Assembly: GCA_046349085.1 (NCBI GenBank)
Contig: JAXMDA010000004.1
Location: 389,232 to 453,231, forward strand
Origin: JAJXWB01 sp046349085
Lineage (GTDB): Bacteria; Pseudomonadota; Alphaproteobacteria; Rhizobiales; Beijerinckiaceae
Length of the DNA stretch: 64,000 nucleotides
Direction: 5' to 3'
The notes below the pieces were generated by a model. The model was not told the origin of the DNA. It saw only the letters and a program-made list of their open reading frames with translations, and did no database searches. Position 1 is the stretch's first letter. Every line of letters begins with the position of its first letter. Positions 7,992-17,526 of the stretch are shown here, piece after piece. Both the position numbers and the translations under genes were made by a program.

Positions 7992-8765
7992 TCAAAACTT
8001 CCACCACATGGCGGTGACGATGCCACGTTCGAAGGCCGAATTCACCCCGCGCAACGCCATGAGGCCGCCGAACTGCACAGAGAGGGAGTCCGTCAGGTCA
8101 TAGACGACGCTCGCCTTCACCTTTTGCGACAGCATGAAGCGATCGCCGAGCCGTCCGGGGGCGATCGCGGTGAAGGATTGCAGCATCAGCGTCGTGCGCT
8201 CCAAAGGCCGCACCGCCCAGGTGGCGTCGAAGCGGAACTGGTTCCCGAAGACGGCGCGGGAACGAAAGCCGACCTGCACGTCGACATAGCCGCCAAGGCC
8301 AAGCACTTCCATCTTGCGGCCGAACAGCAGCCGCGCGTCGACCTGCGCGCGGTCCCGAATGTCGGAGAATTCCGCCGCCCCCCGGCCGCCCGCGGCGTAG
8401 CGCGCGGTCGCCTGCGCGGAAAGAATATTGTCGCCCCATTCCACGACCTTCACGCGCGCGCCGGCTTCCGCCACGCCGATGCGCGTGCGGCTCACGCCCG
8501 GCGGCTTTGCGTGGAACGTGAACCATGAGGGATCGCCGACCAGCGTCACGGATTCGGTGAGGCCGTATTCGGCGTAGGTGGAGAGTTCGAACTTGCGCCA
8601 CGCCGGCACGGCGCCCGCGCGGCCGAAAGCGTCGTAAGCGACATTGGCTTCGGAAAAGGTCAGCTCGGCGATTACCTGGCCGTGCTCGGGCGCCTGCATG
8701 AAGGCTCCCGCCCATGCAAGACATGGCGCAAAAAACGCCGCGAGCACGCAAATAAAACGCACCAT
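7992..8765 (-). CDS. Outer-membrane beta-barrel-like protein
   Basis: A 257-residue product with a signal peptide (MVRFICVLAAFFAPCLAWAG). The mature part alternates short amphipathic strands (YAEYGLTESVTLVGDPSW, VDVQVGFRSRAVFGNQFRFD) and ends with a terminal phenylalanine (MWWKF), the usual C-terminal signal of BAM-inserted outer-membrane proteins. I do not recognise a named family. It is probably a monocistronic unit; the large GH94 gene upstream on the same strand ends 117 bp away. Confidence 0.6.
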   Translation of the reverse strand: MVRFICVLAAFFAPCLAWAGAFMQAPEHGQVIAELTFSEANVAYDAFGRAGAVPAWRKFELSTYAEYGLTESVTLVGDPSWFTFHAKPPGVSRTRIGVAEAGARVKVVEWGDNILSAQATARYAAGGRGAAEFSDIRDRAQVDARLLFGRKMEVLGLGGYVDVQVGFRSRAVFGNQFRFDATWAVRPLERTTLMLQSFTAIAPGRLGDRFMLSQKVKASVVYDLTDSLSVQFGGLMALRGVNSAFERGIVTAMWWKF

Positions 8766-8882
8766 TGAAATCGACTGAACTATCTGGCCGCAAAAGTTAT
8801 TCTACGGCCGGCCCGATATTTGTCGAGTGCGACGGGCCGCGACGGCACGCCACATGGCCGAAAGGATGAGCGCGCCTGCGGG

Positions 8883-11800
8883 TCAGCCGACGACTGGCTC
8901 CGCGCCCTGGGCCGTATAGACCTTGCCGCGATAGACGACGCGCTTGAGCTGCAATTCGCCCTTTGGATCGAAGGCGTCCGGGCGCAGCGAGAACTCGCCC
9001 TTCTCCAGTTGCAGGCCGAGCAGCGCATAGGCGCCGATCATCATGCGCGCCGCCGAGCCCGTGTACCAGGCCCAGCCGCCGCGCCCCTCGTAGCCCGGCC
9101 CCTCGTAGACGTCGGCGGCCTGCTGGTGCGGCGGCAGGCCGTAGCGTTCGGCCGCCTCCGGCGTCGCATATTTGGACAGCGGCGAAATCTCGACCCACAC
9201 CTGATAGGCGCGCGCGAACAGCCGCGCCGCCTCTTTCGCGTCGCCCTTGGCCTGCGCCTGCTCGGCCAGCATGACCAGCGCGTCCACGAACCACGAGACG
9301 CCGTGCGAATATTGCCCGCCATTCTCGCGCACGCCCGGCGGATATTCCGCGGAGCGGCCGGGGAATGGATCGGACTGCTCGTCGTAGTGCGGAGCGACGA
9401 GCAGCACGCGATCCGGCCGCTCCAGCACGGCCAGCGCCTTTTCCACGCATTCCACGCCGCGCGCAAAATCTACGGCGCGCGAGAGGACCGGCCACGAAGC
9501 CGTCATCGCGCTCATCGGCGTCACTTCCTTGCCGTTGTCGGCATAGGCGCGCAGGTAGCGGTCGCCGCGCCAGCACTTGTCGAGCGCGCCGCGCAGCTTT
9601 TCGGCCGTGTCGCGGTAGCGCGCGGCCAGGTCGCGCTTGCCGCGCCGTTCGCAGAGCTTTGCGAAGTCGATCAATATGCCGTGCAGGAAGAAGCCGACCC
9701 ACACGCTCTCGCCGCGGCCTTCGAGGCCAATGAGGTTCATGCCGTCGTCCCAGTCGCCGGCGCCCATCAGCGGCAGGCCGTTGCGGCCGAAGCGCGCCAG
9801 CGTCCATTCGATCGCAAGGCGGCAATGATCGAACAGTTTCGCGCTCTCGCGCGAGGGCAACGGCACGTCGGCGTTGCTCTCGACGCCCTTCGGCAGCGCC
9901 GCCGTCTCGATGAAGCCGGTCTCGACGTCGAGCACGGCGTCGTCGCCGGTCGCCGCGACATAGCGCAGCGTCACGAAGGGCAGCCACAGATGCGGGTCGG
10001 AGGCGATGGTGCGATCGGCGAGCCCCGTGCCGCCGCCCGGCGCCGTATGCCACCATTTCACCGCATCGCCCTCGATGAACTGGCGCGCGGCGTGCAGCAA
10101 AGTCTGCCGGCGGGTGAGTTCCGGCGCAAGCAGGGTCAGCGGCAGAACGTCCTGCAACTGATCGCGATAGCCGGTCGCGCCCGAACGCTGCGCCGGACCC
10201 GTGCGGCCCCAAAGACGCGAGGCGAGCAATTGATAGGGCAGCCAATCGTTCACGAGCCGGTCGAACTCCGGCTTGTTCGTCTCGATGCGCAGCACGCCGA
10301 GCTGGTCTGTCCAGAAATTCTTTGTCTCGGCCAGCATCCGCTCGGCCCAGCCGAGCCCGCGCGCCACTTCCGCGAAATGCGCGGCCTCCGCCAGGCCGCC
10401 GGTTTGTCCCATCGAGAACACGATCTTCGCCTCGCGGCCGGCTTTCACTTCGACGGGGCCGCAGAAGGCCGCCACCGTGCGCTGGCGCCGCTCGGTCGTC
10501 AGGTCCGGATGGTTGTGCTCGACCATGTAGGGCACGCGCGAGCCGCGCTGATTGGCCCCGATCGCACGCCGCCGCGACGTCTCCGCGAATTCGGCGGCCA
10601 GCGACGTCGAGGCGAAAGCCCAGCCCTTGGCGAAATGGTTTTTTGGATTGCGGAAATAGAGCGCGCAGCCGTTGTCGTCCGTCCGCGTCACGATCGAGCC
10701 CTGGCTTTCCACCATGGTCTCGTCGAGCGCGATCTCGGCGATGGGCGCAACGTTGAACATGCGGTCGCCCGCCGTCTTGTTGACGATGCGCAGAATTTTC
10801 ACCTCGCACGCCCGGCCGGGCGGCGCGAACACCGTCATCTCGAGATCGAGGTCGGCGCGCGTGCGGCGATAGACGACATAGCCGAGGCCAAATTCGGCTT
10901 CGTAGGCGCCGTCCTTGCGGCGCAGCGGCGCGAAGGTCGCGCAATCCGTGTCGCCGCTGGCCATGTCGCGCACATAGATCGCCTGGCCGGACGGGCCGAA
11001 ACGGCCCTCGCCCATGCGGAAGGGCGTGAGCGAATTCTGCCGCGCGTTGATCGCGAAGGAGAAGATGTCGCCTTCCGCCGTCATCACGGCGCCGGAGCCG
11101 AAATTGTTGGAGATCACGTGTGCGTAGGGACGCGGCAGCCCCGGCGTGACCGTCAGCGACTTGCCGTCCGCCGAAAACTGCGCCGAGGCGCCCGGCAGCG
11201 CCGGCGCCGGCAACAGAGAGCGTATCCGCGTCTCGACGCGCTCGATTTCCTGCGTCGACGGCGCGTTGGCGTTGAGATGCCGCGCGATCGCATCGACGGC
11301 GGCCGCGAAATTCTTCGCCCAGCCGTCGACGAGAACGATCTCCGTCGCGCTTTCGGGCGCAATGCGCGCCTCGTAGACGAGGCTGCCGCAGGGCTCGAAG
11401 GAATAGAGCAGGCCATCGTCGCTGACCTCGCGCAGCGGCGCGCGGCCGGTCAGCGCGTCGGGATCGGCCGAGGTGCCGAGCCCATAGAAGCGCGACTTCA
11501 TGTCTTCGTAGCCGACGAGGCGCACGTCGCCGGTCTCGCCGGGCCCCGCCGCATGGAAGGCGACCTCGTGCGACATGCGACGCTGCGACTGACGCTGGTG
11601 CGACGTCTTGAGCAGCCGGTTCTGCACGATGATGGCGGCCGGGTCCCGCATGAACCACGTGCCGACATGCAGCGCGTTATAGGCGGCGTCGCGGCGCTCC
11701 GTGCCGGGCTCGTTCACAACCCATTCGCGCAGCGTCGCGACCTTGATGCGACGCGACCGGTTTTCCAGATTGACGATCTTGATACGGGTGACCTCGACGG

Positions 11801-14366
11801 CCTCCGTCTCGACCACTTCGATTGTCGCTTCCACGCGCAGGCCGTTCATGACGCGCGACATGAACAGCCGCGTCGGCGACAGGCGCTGCAGTTTCGTCGC
11901 CTCGCCGCCGGCGATCGGCGCATTGCCGAGCGACCAGAGATCGCCGTCGCCCTCGCGGAAGTAGACGAACTTGCCGCGCGGCTGGCCGGGATCGTCGGGC
12001 TGGCGCGTGATGTCGATCTGCGCGCCGTCGCGCGCGGTGCGCTCGACGCGGCTCACGCCCTGCCCGTCGTCGTACCATTCGCTCGTCAGATAGCCGTTGG
12101 TGAGAATGAAGGGTTTCGAATCCGGCAGGCCGCCGACGCCCGTGCCGAACGCCGGCGCGGCGCGCCGCACGTTCACCGCCAGCCGCCGCAGCACCAGCGC
12201 GGCGAGAAACAGCGCCGCAGCCGCCGCGACGAGCGCATAACCGAGCAGGAGGTTGAGCGTCGGCTGCGCGACCATGCGCAGCTTTTCGGCGCCCGTCCAC
12301 GCCTTGTCCCAGTCGGCGCCGGCGGGAATGTAGAAGGGCAGCAGCAGCGGCATCCACGTGCCGAAGCGGCGCAGGCCCTCGGGGATGGCGCGGCTCGTCT
12401 GCGCCTTGCCCAGGAACCTTGCGGAAGACTCGTCCAGCGCATCGCCGCCGACGAAGGACAGGTTGACCAGCGTCGCCACGCGCAGGCCCATGTGATCGAA
12501 CCAGATCAGCACGCGCAGCCAGTCGTAGGCGAGAATGCCGGTGAAGACCGCAAGGCTCCAGTCGACGAAAGCCTGGTGCGGCTGCGTCGTCGCGATCAGC
12601 GTGGCGACGCCCGTGCGCACGAGGCCGTCCTGATTGTACCAGGCGGGCTCGGGCACCGACTTCAGGAAGGTGTAGATGACCGGCGCCATCCACAGGCCCC
12701 AGCGCAGCACGAGAATGGCGTTGTCGACGAGCTGGCGCACGCCGTCCTCGCTGAACAGCTTGCGCAGCGGCTTGAGATCGCGCTTCACCAGCGCGGTCAG
12801 GAAGAACAGGTTGATGGAGAACAGCGGCGCCGCGAAAATCCACTGGATCACGCCCGACACGGATTCGATGTAGAACAGCTTCACGCCGCCTTCCACCGGA
12901 CCGAGATTGGTCACGCCCCATTTCGAGAAGAGCGGCCAGATATTGTAGGCTTCGATCGGCCTGCCCCATTTCGGATAGAAGGTGGCCGTGTATTTGTAGA
13001 ACTTGACGTTGACGCTTTCGAGCTGCGCGGCGTCGAAATACCAGGCGATGGCTCCGCCGACGAAACCGCCGAGCAGCGCGCCGAACAGATAGACGCGCCA
13101 GCTCGACAGCTTGCGGCGCCGGCGCGTGAGGATCGGCGCGACATCCGACAGGAGATCGACGCCCGCATAGGCGAAGGCGCCGGCGACGACGCCGAACAGG
13201 AAGCGGCTGAAGCCGTCCCAGCCCGACATGGACGATTCGGCGGCGAGCCAGATCGCCGCGCCGACCGCCAGTCCGCGCAGATAATTCTGGGGTCGCTGCA
13301 ATTCGCGCACGAGACGCATGGCGAAGGGCGGCGTCGAATCCGTGCTCTCCATGATCGTGCGCCCGAGCGGGAAGAAGGCCGCGCCGAGCACGGCGGCGCC
13401 GATGATGCCCGTCGTCAGAAACAGGTTGAACACGCGTTGGTCGTCGAGCAGCGCGCCGACGAAGGTGAGCAGCCCCATGAACACGAAGCCGTAGACCGCG
13501 CCCTTGCTCGCGCCCGAAACCCAGGGCTTGCGCACCGCCGGCTCGATCGGCGGCGAGCCGTGCAGCAGGTCGGCGATCGCCTGCGTGACGAGATAGGTCT
13601 CGCCCCAGATGCCGGCCTGCGCCAGCGCCGCGGTGAGCGCCGACAGCGGCACGATGGCGGCCACCGGCAGCGACTGCGCGAAAGCGCTCGAGCCGAACGT
13701 CGCGATCAGCGGCGAGAAGGAAGCGTAGGCCGCGGCCGCGAACAACACGCCGTGCAGGCGCGGATCGCGCGGCAGCCGCCGCCCGAGCGCGATGGCTGCG
13801 CCGGCGATGATCGCCTCGTTGATGAGAAACAGGCCGATGGTGCGGCCGATCGCCGCCTCCGTCGGAACGGCGAGCGGAAGCCCGATCGCGACGGCGCGGC
13901 CGATCTGCGCCGGCAGGTCGGAGCCGAGCGCGATGAACACGCAGAACAGGAAAGGTATGAGCGCGAGCGCGCCATTGGCCGCCGCCTGCGGCCTGCGGCC
14001 CGAATAGGCCATGATGATGAGAAGCGAGGCGATGTAGAGGCCCGCCGCGCAGCAGGCGCCGACCGACGTGAAGGCGAAGAGATCGGCCCATGCGCCCGGC
14101 GCCCGCCACAGGAAGCCCTGCGGATTGCAGAGCAGCGCGTAGACGCCGACGACGAGCGCGTCGAACCAGCCGACGCGCGCCAGCGTGATCAGGAAACGCC
14201 CTTCAGGATTGACGAGCGCAAGCCCGAGCGCCGCTGTCGCGCCTGCGCCGAGCGCCGCCTCCCAGCCTCCCATGCCGGCCAGCGCAATGCTCGCGCCCAG
14301 CAGCAGAAGCCCCGCCAAGAGCGCAGTGAGAGGCGCGCCCCGTTCCTGTGTCGCGGCAATGGTCAT
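8883..14366 (-). CDS. Giant membrane protein with NdvB-like GH94 phosphorylase module
   Basis: A single 1,827-residue reading frame. Residues 1 to about 730 hold roughly a dozen hydrophobic segments with no glycosyltransferase motif that I can see. Two related beta-sandwich modules follow (about 745-1050, with NGYLTSEWYDDGQGVSR, and about 1075-1350, with ISNNFGSGAVMTAEGD). The catalytic-type region (about 1360-1760) has ETNKPEFDRLVNDWLPYQLL and, near residue 1538, GDWDDGMN, the site of the GH94 catalytic aspartate (usually GDWNDGMN). This two-module plus GH94 order matches the C-terminal half of the cyclic beta-1,2-glucan synthase NdvB, where it controls chain length by phosphorolysis. NdvB itself is near 2,800 residues and also has a GT84 synthase part. 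Glucan processing at the membrane is likely; the substrate is unproven. Confidence 0.75.
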   Translation of the reverse strand: MTIAATQERGAPLTALLAGLLLLGASIALAGMGGWEAALGAGATAALGLALVNPEGRFLITLARVGWFDALVVGVYALLCNPQGFLWRAPGAWADLFAFTSVGACCAAGLYIASLLIIMAYSGRRPQAAANGALALIPFLFCVFIALGSDLPAQIGRAVAIGLPLAVPTEAAIGRTIGLFLINEAIIAGAAIALGRRLPRDPRLHGVLFAAAAYASFSPLIATFGSSAFAQSLPVAAIVPLSALTAALAQAGIWGETYLVTQAIADLLHGSPPIEPAVRKPWVSGASKGAVYGFVFMGLLTFVGALLDDQRVFNLFLTTGIIGAAVLGAAFFPLGRTIMESTDSTPPFAMRLVRELQRPQNYLRGLAVGAAIWLAAESSMSGWDGFSRFLFGVVAGAFAYAGVDLLSDVAPILTRRRRKLSSWRVYLFGALLGGFVGGAIAWYFDAAQLESVNVKFYKYTATFYPKWGRPIEAYNIWPLFSKWGVTNLGPVEGGVKLFYIESVSGVIQWIFAAPLFSINLFFLTALVKRDLKPLRKLFSEDGVRQLVDNAILVLRWGLWMAPVIYTFLKSVPEPAWYNQDGLVRTGVATLIATTQPHQAFVDWSLAVFTGILAYDWLRVLIWFDHMGLRVATLVNLSFVGGDALDESSARFLGKAQTSRAIPEGLRRFGTWMPLLLPFYIPAGADWDKAWTGAEKLRMVAQPTLNLLLGYALVAAAAALFLAALVLRRLAVNVRRAAPAFGTGVGGLPDSKPFILTNGYLTSEWYDDGQGVSRVERTARDGAQIDITRQPDDPGQPRGKFVYFREGDGDLWSLGNAPIAGGEATKLQRLSPTRLFMSRVMNGLRVEATIEVVETEAVEVTRIKIVNLENRSRRIKVATLREWVVNEPGTERRDAAYNALHVGTWFMRDPAAIIVQNRLLKTSHQRQSQRRMSHEVAFHAAGPGETGDVRLVGYEDMKSRFYGLGTSADPDALTGRAPLREVSDDGLLYSFEPCGSLVYEARIAPESATEIVLVDGWAKNFAAAVDAIARHLNANAPSTQEIERVETRIRSLLPAPALPGASAQFSADGKSLTVTPGLPRPYAHVISNNFGSGAVMTAEGDIFSFAINARQNSLTPFRMGEGRFGPSGQAIYVRDMASGDTDCATFAPLRRKDGAYEAEFGLGYVVYRRTRADLDLEMTVFAPPGRACEVKILRIVNKTAGDRMFNVAPIAEIALDETMVESQGSIVTRTDDNGCALYFRNPKNHFAKGWAFASTSLAAEFAETSRRRAIGANQRGSRVPYMVEHNHPDLTTERRQRTVAAFCGPVEVKAGREAKIVFSMGQTGGLAEAAHFAEVARGLGWAERMLAETKNFWTDQLGVLRIETNKPEFDRLVNDWLPYQLLASRLWGRTGPAQRSGATGYRDQLQDVLPLTLLAPELTRRQTLLHAARQFIEGDAVKWWHTAPGGGTGLADRTIASDPHLWLPFVTLRYVAATGDDAVLDVETGFIETAALPKGVESNADVPLPSRESAKLFDHCRLAIEWTLARFGRNGLPLMGAGDWDDGMNLIGLEGRGESVWVGFFLHGILIDFAKLCERRGKRDLAARYRDTAEKLRGALDKCWRGDRYLRAYADNGKEVTPMSAMTASWPVLSRAVDFARGVECVEKALAVLERPDRVLLVAPHYDEQSDPFPGRSAEYPPGVRENGGQYSHGVSWFVDALVMLAEQAQAKGDAKEAARLFARAYQVWVEISPLSKYATPEAAERYGLPPHQQAADVYEGPGYEGRGGWAWYTGSAARMMIGAYALLGLQLEKGEFSLRPDAFDPKGELQLKRVVYRGKVYTAQGAEPVVG

Positions 14367-14561
14367 CGCGTGTTCGCTCTTCCCTCTGTCGTCCGCGACG
14401 AAGCCTCCCCCGGGGCAACCCGCGCCAAGCGCCGCCTGAGCTTTCGCGCTCGGAGGCGCGCATTGATTCGGCTCGTCCCACTATAGCCGCCAGCCCCGCC
14501 CGGCCACATTGCCCTCCTCCGCGCTATCCCCTAATTCCTTGGCGTCAACGGAGGACGACCC

Positions 14562-15569
14562 ATGCCCGCACTGCCCACGAAAATGCGCCAGGTGATTTTC
14601 GACGGCGCGGGCGGCCCCGAGGTCGTCAAGCTCGCCGAAGCCGATGTGCCGACGCCCGGCCCCGGCAAGGTCCTGGTCGAGGTCGCCGCCTTCGGCGTCA
14701 ACCGGCCCGACTGCATCCAGCGCGCCGGCTCCTATCCGCCGCCGCCTGGAGAAACGCAGATCCCCGGCCTCGAGATCGCCGGCAAGATCGTCGCGCTCGG
14801 CCCCGATGTGGCGGACCTGAAGGTCGGCGACGAAGTCTGCGCGCTCGTCGGCTCCGGCGGCTACGCCGAATACGCCCTGGCCGACGCCGTCCTCTGTCTG
14901 CCGCGCCCGAAAGCCCTGTCGCTGCTGGAAGCCGCCGGCGTGCCGGAAACCTATTTCACCGTCTACGACAACGTTTTCACCCGGGGTCGGCTCGCCAAGG
15001 GCGAGACCCTGCTCGTGCACGGCGGCTCCTCCGGCATCGGCTCGACCGCGATCCAGCTCGCCAAGCATTTCGGCGCGACCGTCATCGCCACCGCCGGCTC
15101 GCCGGAAAAATGCGACTTCTGCCGCCAGATCGGCGCCGATCACGCCATCGACTATCGCGCGCAGGATTTCGTCGCCGAAGTTCTTCGCATCACCGGCAAG
15201 CGCGGCGTCGACGTCATTCTCGACATGGTCGGCGGTCCCTATATCGCCAAGAACGTGTCGCTGCTGGCGCTCGACGGCCGCCTCGTGCAGATCGCCTTCC
15301 TGCAGGGGCCGATGGTCGAAAAACTCAACTTCCTGCCCGTCATGGTCAAGCGCCTGACGCTGACCGGCTCGACATTGCGCCCGCGCACGCTCGCGCAGAA
15401 AGCCGCCGTCGCGGCGGCCTTGCGCGAAAAAGTCTGGCCCCTGCTCGACAGCGGCGCCGTCAAGCCGCTCGTCCATGCAACCTTCCCGATGGAACAGACG
15501 CGCGAGGCGCACGCGCTGATGGAAAGCTCCGCCCATCTCGGCAAGATCATGGTGACGACAGGCAGGTAG
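14562..15569 (+). CDS. NAD(P)H:quinone oxidoreductase, zinc-free MDR family (PIG3-like)
   Basis: A 335-residue member of the medium-chain dehydrogenase/reductase superfamily that would reduce quinones with NADPH. It has the N-terminal fold segment EVAAFGVNRPDCIQRAG, the short proline-rich loop of the TP53I3/PIG3 group (YPPPPGETQIPGLEIAGKI), and the Rossmann motif in LLVHGGSSGIGSTAIQLAK. The catalytic zinc cysteines of alcohol dehydrogenases are absent, as expected. The ATG at 14562 is preceded by GGAGGACG. It is divergent from the GH94 gene across 195 bp. Confidence 0.88.
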   Translation: MPALPTKMRQVIFDGAGGPEVVKLAEADVPTPGPGKVLVEVAAFGVNRPDCIQRAGSYPPPPGETQIPGLEIAGKIVALGPDVADLKVGDEVCALVGSGGYAEYALADAVLCLPRPKALSLLEAAGVPETYFTVYDNVFTRGRLAKGETLLVHGGSSGIGSTAIQLAKHFGATVIATAGSPEKCDFCRQIGADHAIDYRAQDFVAEVLRITGKRGVDVILDMVGGPYIAKNVSLLALDGRLVQIAFLQGPMVEKLNFLPVMVKRLTLTGSTLRPRTLAQKAAVAAALREKVWPLLDSGAVKPLVHATFPMEQTREAHALMESSAHLGKIMVTTGR

Positions 15570-15629
15570 CCGGAACCGCGCGGCGAAGCCGACGTTGTAC
15601 GGGCTGGCCGTGCGGCGATCGGAGTTCCC

Positions 15630-16001
15630 ATGCCGGCGAGAAGCTCAAGGAAGACGACACAATCCGGCAAGGATCCGCGCGGCGGCCTGACCGCCGCGGG
15701 CCGGCGGCGGTTCGCCAGGCGCGACGGCTCGCATCTGAAGCCCGGGGTGACGAAAAAGGTCGCCGACATGACGCCCGACGACATGCGGCGCAAGGGAAGC
15801 TGGGCGGTGCGTTTCTATGGCCGCAAGAAGCTGCCGGCGCTCGTCGGCGCCGACGGCAAGCCGACGCGCTTCGCGCTCTCCGCCCACGCCTGGGGCGAGC
15901 CCGCGCCGAAAAGCGAGAGCGCCGCGCGCAGGATCGCCGAAAAAGGGCGCAGACTTCTCGAACGCTACAAGGCGGCCCGGCAGAAGGAGCGCAAGTCGTG
16001 A
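15630..16001 (+). CDS. Small basic protein, DUF6321-like
   Basis: A 123-residue, strongly basic protein with a conserved look: KDPRGGLTAAGRRRF, GSHLKPGVTKKVADMTPDDM, RRKGSWAVRFYGRK and RFALSAHAWGEPAP. I recognise this as the small alphaproteobacterial family likely listed as DUF6321, of unknown function. Its composition would suit nucleic acid binding, but that is speculation. Its stop codon overlaps the GTG start of the next gene (GTGA), indicating translational coupling. Confidence 0.6.
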   Translation: MPARSSRKTTQSGKDPRGGLTAAGRRRFARRDGSHLKPGVTKKVADMTPDDMRRKGSWAVRFYGRKKLPALVGADGKPTRFALSAHAWGEPAPKSESAARRIAEKGRRLLERYKAARQKERKS

Positions 16002-16258
16002 AAGCCACAACGCTCGCCATTGCCTTGGCCCTTGCCGTCTCGCCGGCGCTCGCCGCGGAGGTCAACCCGCCGGAAGTCAAGGACGCCGCGCCCGAAGCGC
16101 GCGAAAACATCCAGGACAAGAACAAGGACGGCGTGGTGACGCCGCCCGTCAATGTCGATCCCCACATGAAGACGGATCCGCCGCACGACAGTTCGGTGCG
16201 CACGCCCGTCATCCCGCCGCCGCAGGAAAAGGACGGGCGCAAGATCGAGCCCAAATAA
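15998..16258 (+). CDS. Small secreted proline-rich protein
   Basis: An 86-residue product from the GTG at 15998, which overlaps the preceding stop by GTGA. It has a short signal peptide (KATTLAIALALAVSPALAA), after which the mature peptide is small, charged and proline-rich (VTPPVNVDPHMKTDPPHDSS, VIPPPQEKDGRK). I do not recognise a family. The signal peptide and the overlap with the upstream gene are the support for it being real. It ends one base from the convergent CoA-transferase gene. Confidence 0.55.
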   Translation: MKATTLAIALALAVSPALAAEVNPPEVKDAAPEARENIQDKNKDGVVTPPVNVDPHMKTDPPHDSSVRTPVIPPPQEKDGRKIEPK

Positions 16259-16259
16259 G

Positions 16260-17456
16260 CTAGACGACCGCCTTTGCGGCGCGCATGCGCCCGATCTCGT
16301 CCGCGCTATATCCGATCTCGCGCAGGATCTCGTCGCTATGCTGGCCGAGTTCCGGGGGCATGCGCGGCTGAACCTTCGGCTCGCCGCTGATCCAGAATGG
16401 CGAATTCACCGTCTTCAGATCGCTGTCGGCGAAAGGAACGAGAAGATCGTTCTGAAGCGCTTGAGGATCGTCAGGCACGTCGGTCACCGGGGCCACGATC
16501 TCGAACAATACGCCGCGCGCATTGAGCCGCGCGCGCCATTCGCTGCGATCGCGCCGCGCGAAGGCCGCGTCCAGTTCGCCGATCAGCGCACGCGCATTGG
16601 CGAGGCGATCGGGCTTGGTCGCGAACCGCGGATCGTCTGCAAGGTCCGGCCGTTCGAGACAGGCGACAAGCTCCGGCCACAGCCGCTCCTCGTTGTGGAT
16701 CGACAGGATCAGCCATTGCCCGTCGCCGCACTGGTAGAAGGTCGCCAGCGCATTATTCGCCTCTTCGCGCGGGCGTCGTTCCGGAAACGTCGCGCCGCAC
16801 AAGGCCGCCTGCACCAGGAAGGCGTTCGCCCAGACGCCGTTGGCGATAAGCGACGACGTGACCTCCGAGCCCTCCCCCGTCTTCTCGCGACGATAGAGCG
16901 CCATCAATATTCCCGAGAGCACGGCGAGCGAAGACGGATGATCGCCCATGCCGCCCGTCGAGCGCGCGGGCCGCGCGCCGGCCGCGCGCACGGCGTCCAT
17001 CATGCCCGAGCGCGCCCACCAGGCTGTCGTGTCGAAGCCTGGCTTGTCGGCCTCGGCGCCCTTGTCGCCGTAGCCGGTGAACGACGCGTAGATCAGCCGC
17101 GGATTGAGCGCTTCCAGGGTCGCGAAATCGAACCCGAGCTTCTTGCGGACGGGCGAGGGATAGTTCGTGATGAAAATATCCGCGCCCGCCACCAGCCGAC
17201 GAAGGATGTCCCGGCCATCGGCGCTCGCCAGATCGACCGCGAGGCTGCGCTTGTTGCGTGCGTCCACGATCCACGGAAAATTGTGTTCCGTCGCCGGCTG
17301 CCCGGGCGCCGACCCCGTCTGGCGATAGGCGTCGCCGGTCGGCGGCTCGATCTTGACGACATCCGCTCCGAAATCGGAAAGCACGGTCGCCGCCGCGGGC
17401 GCGGCGATGAAGCTTGCGCAATCGATGATTCTCAATCCGTCAAACAGATGCTTCAT
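16260..17456 (-). CDS. CaiB/BaiF family CoA-transferase
   Basis: Family III CoA-transferases move CoA between an acyl-CoA donor and a free acid through an aspartyl intermediate. The 398-residue protein carries the family start (LFDGLRIIDCASFIAAPAAA), the DFGADVVKIEPPTGDAYR nucleotide-end binding loop, and RSTGGMGDHPSSLAVLSGI, where the conserved aspartate region lies. Length is standard. It follows the enoyl-CoA hydratase gene by 70 bp on the same strand, so the two probably form an operon for activating and hydrating an organic acid. Substrate unknown. Confidence 0.88.
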   Translation of the reverse strand: MKHLFDGLRIIDCASFIAAPAAATVLSDFGADVVKIEPPTGDAYRQTGSAPGQPATEHNFPWIVDARNKRSLAVDLASADGRDILRRLVAGADIFITNYPSPVRKKLGFDFATLEALNPRLIYASFTGYGDKGAEADKPGFDTTAWWARSGMMDAVRAAGARPARSTGGMGDHPSSLAVLSGILMALYRREKTGEGSEVTSSLIANGVWANAFLVQAALCGATFPERRPREEANNALATFYQCGDGQWLILSIHNEERLWPELVACLERPDLADDPRFATKPDRLANARALIGELDAAFARRDRSEWRARLNARGVLFEIVAPVTDVPDDPQALQNDLLVPFADSDLKTVNSPFWISGEPKVQPRMPPELGQHSDEILREIGYSADEIGRMRAAKAVV

Positions 17457-17526
17457 CGCGCAACCGATCCGTCCTGGTCCCGTCGGCGCGGGGACGCCGC
17501 CCGAATTCGCGCAGCGGGCGCAGGCG

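Noticed and set aside
8820..14486. A 1,888-codon open frame on the plus strand opposite the GH94 gene
   Set aside because: It mirrors the real gene on the other strand. High GC leaves the antisense frame open; its translation is low-complexity, rich in Arg, Ala and Gly, with no domain.
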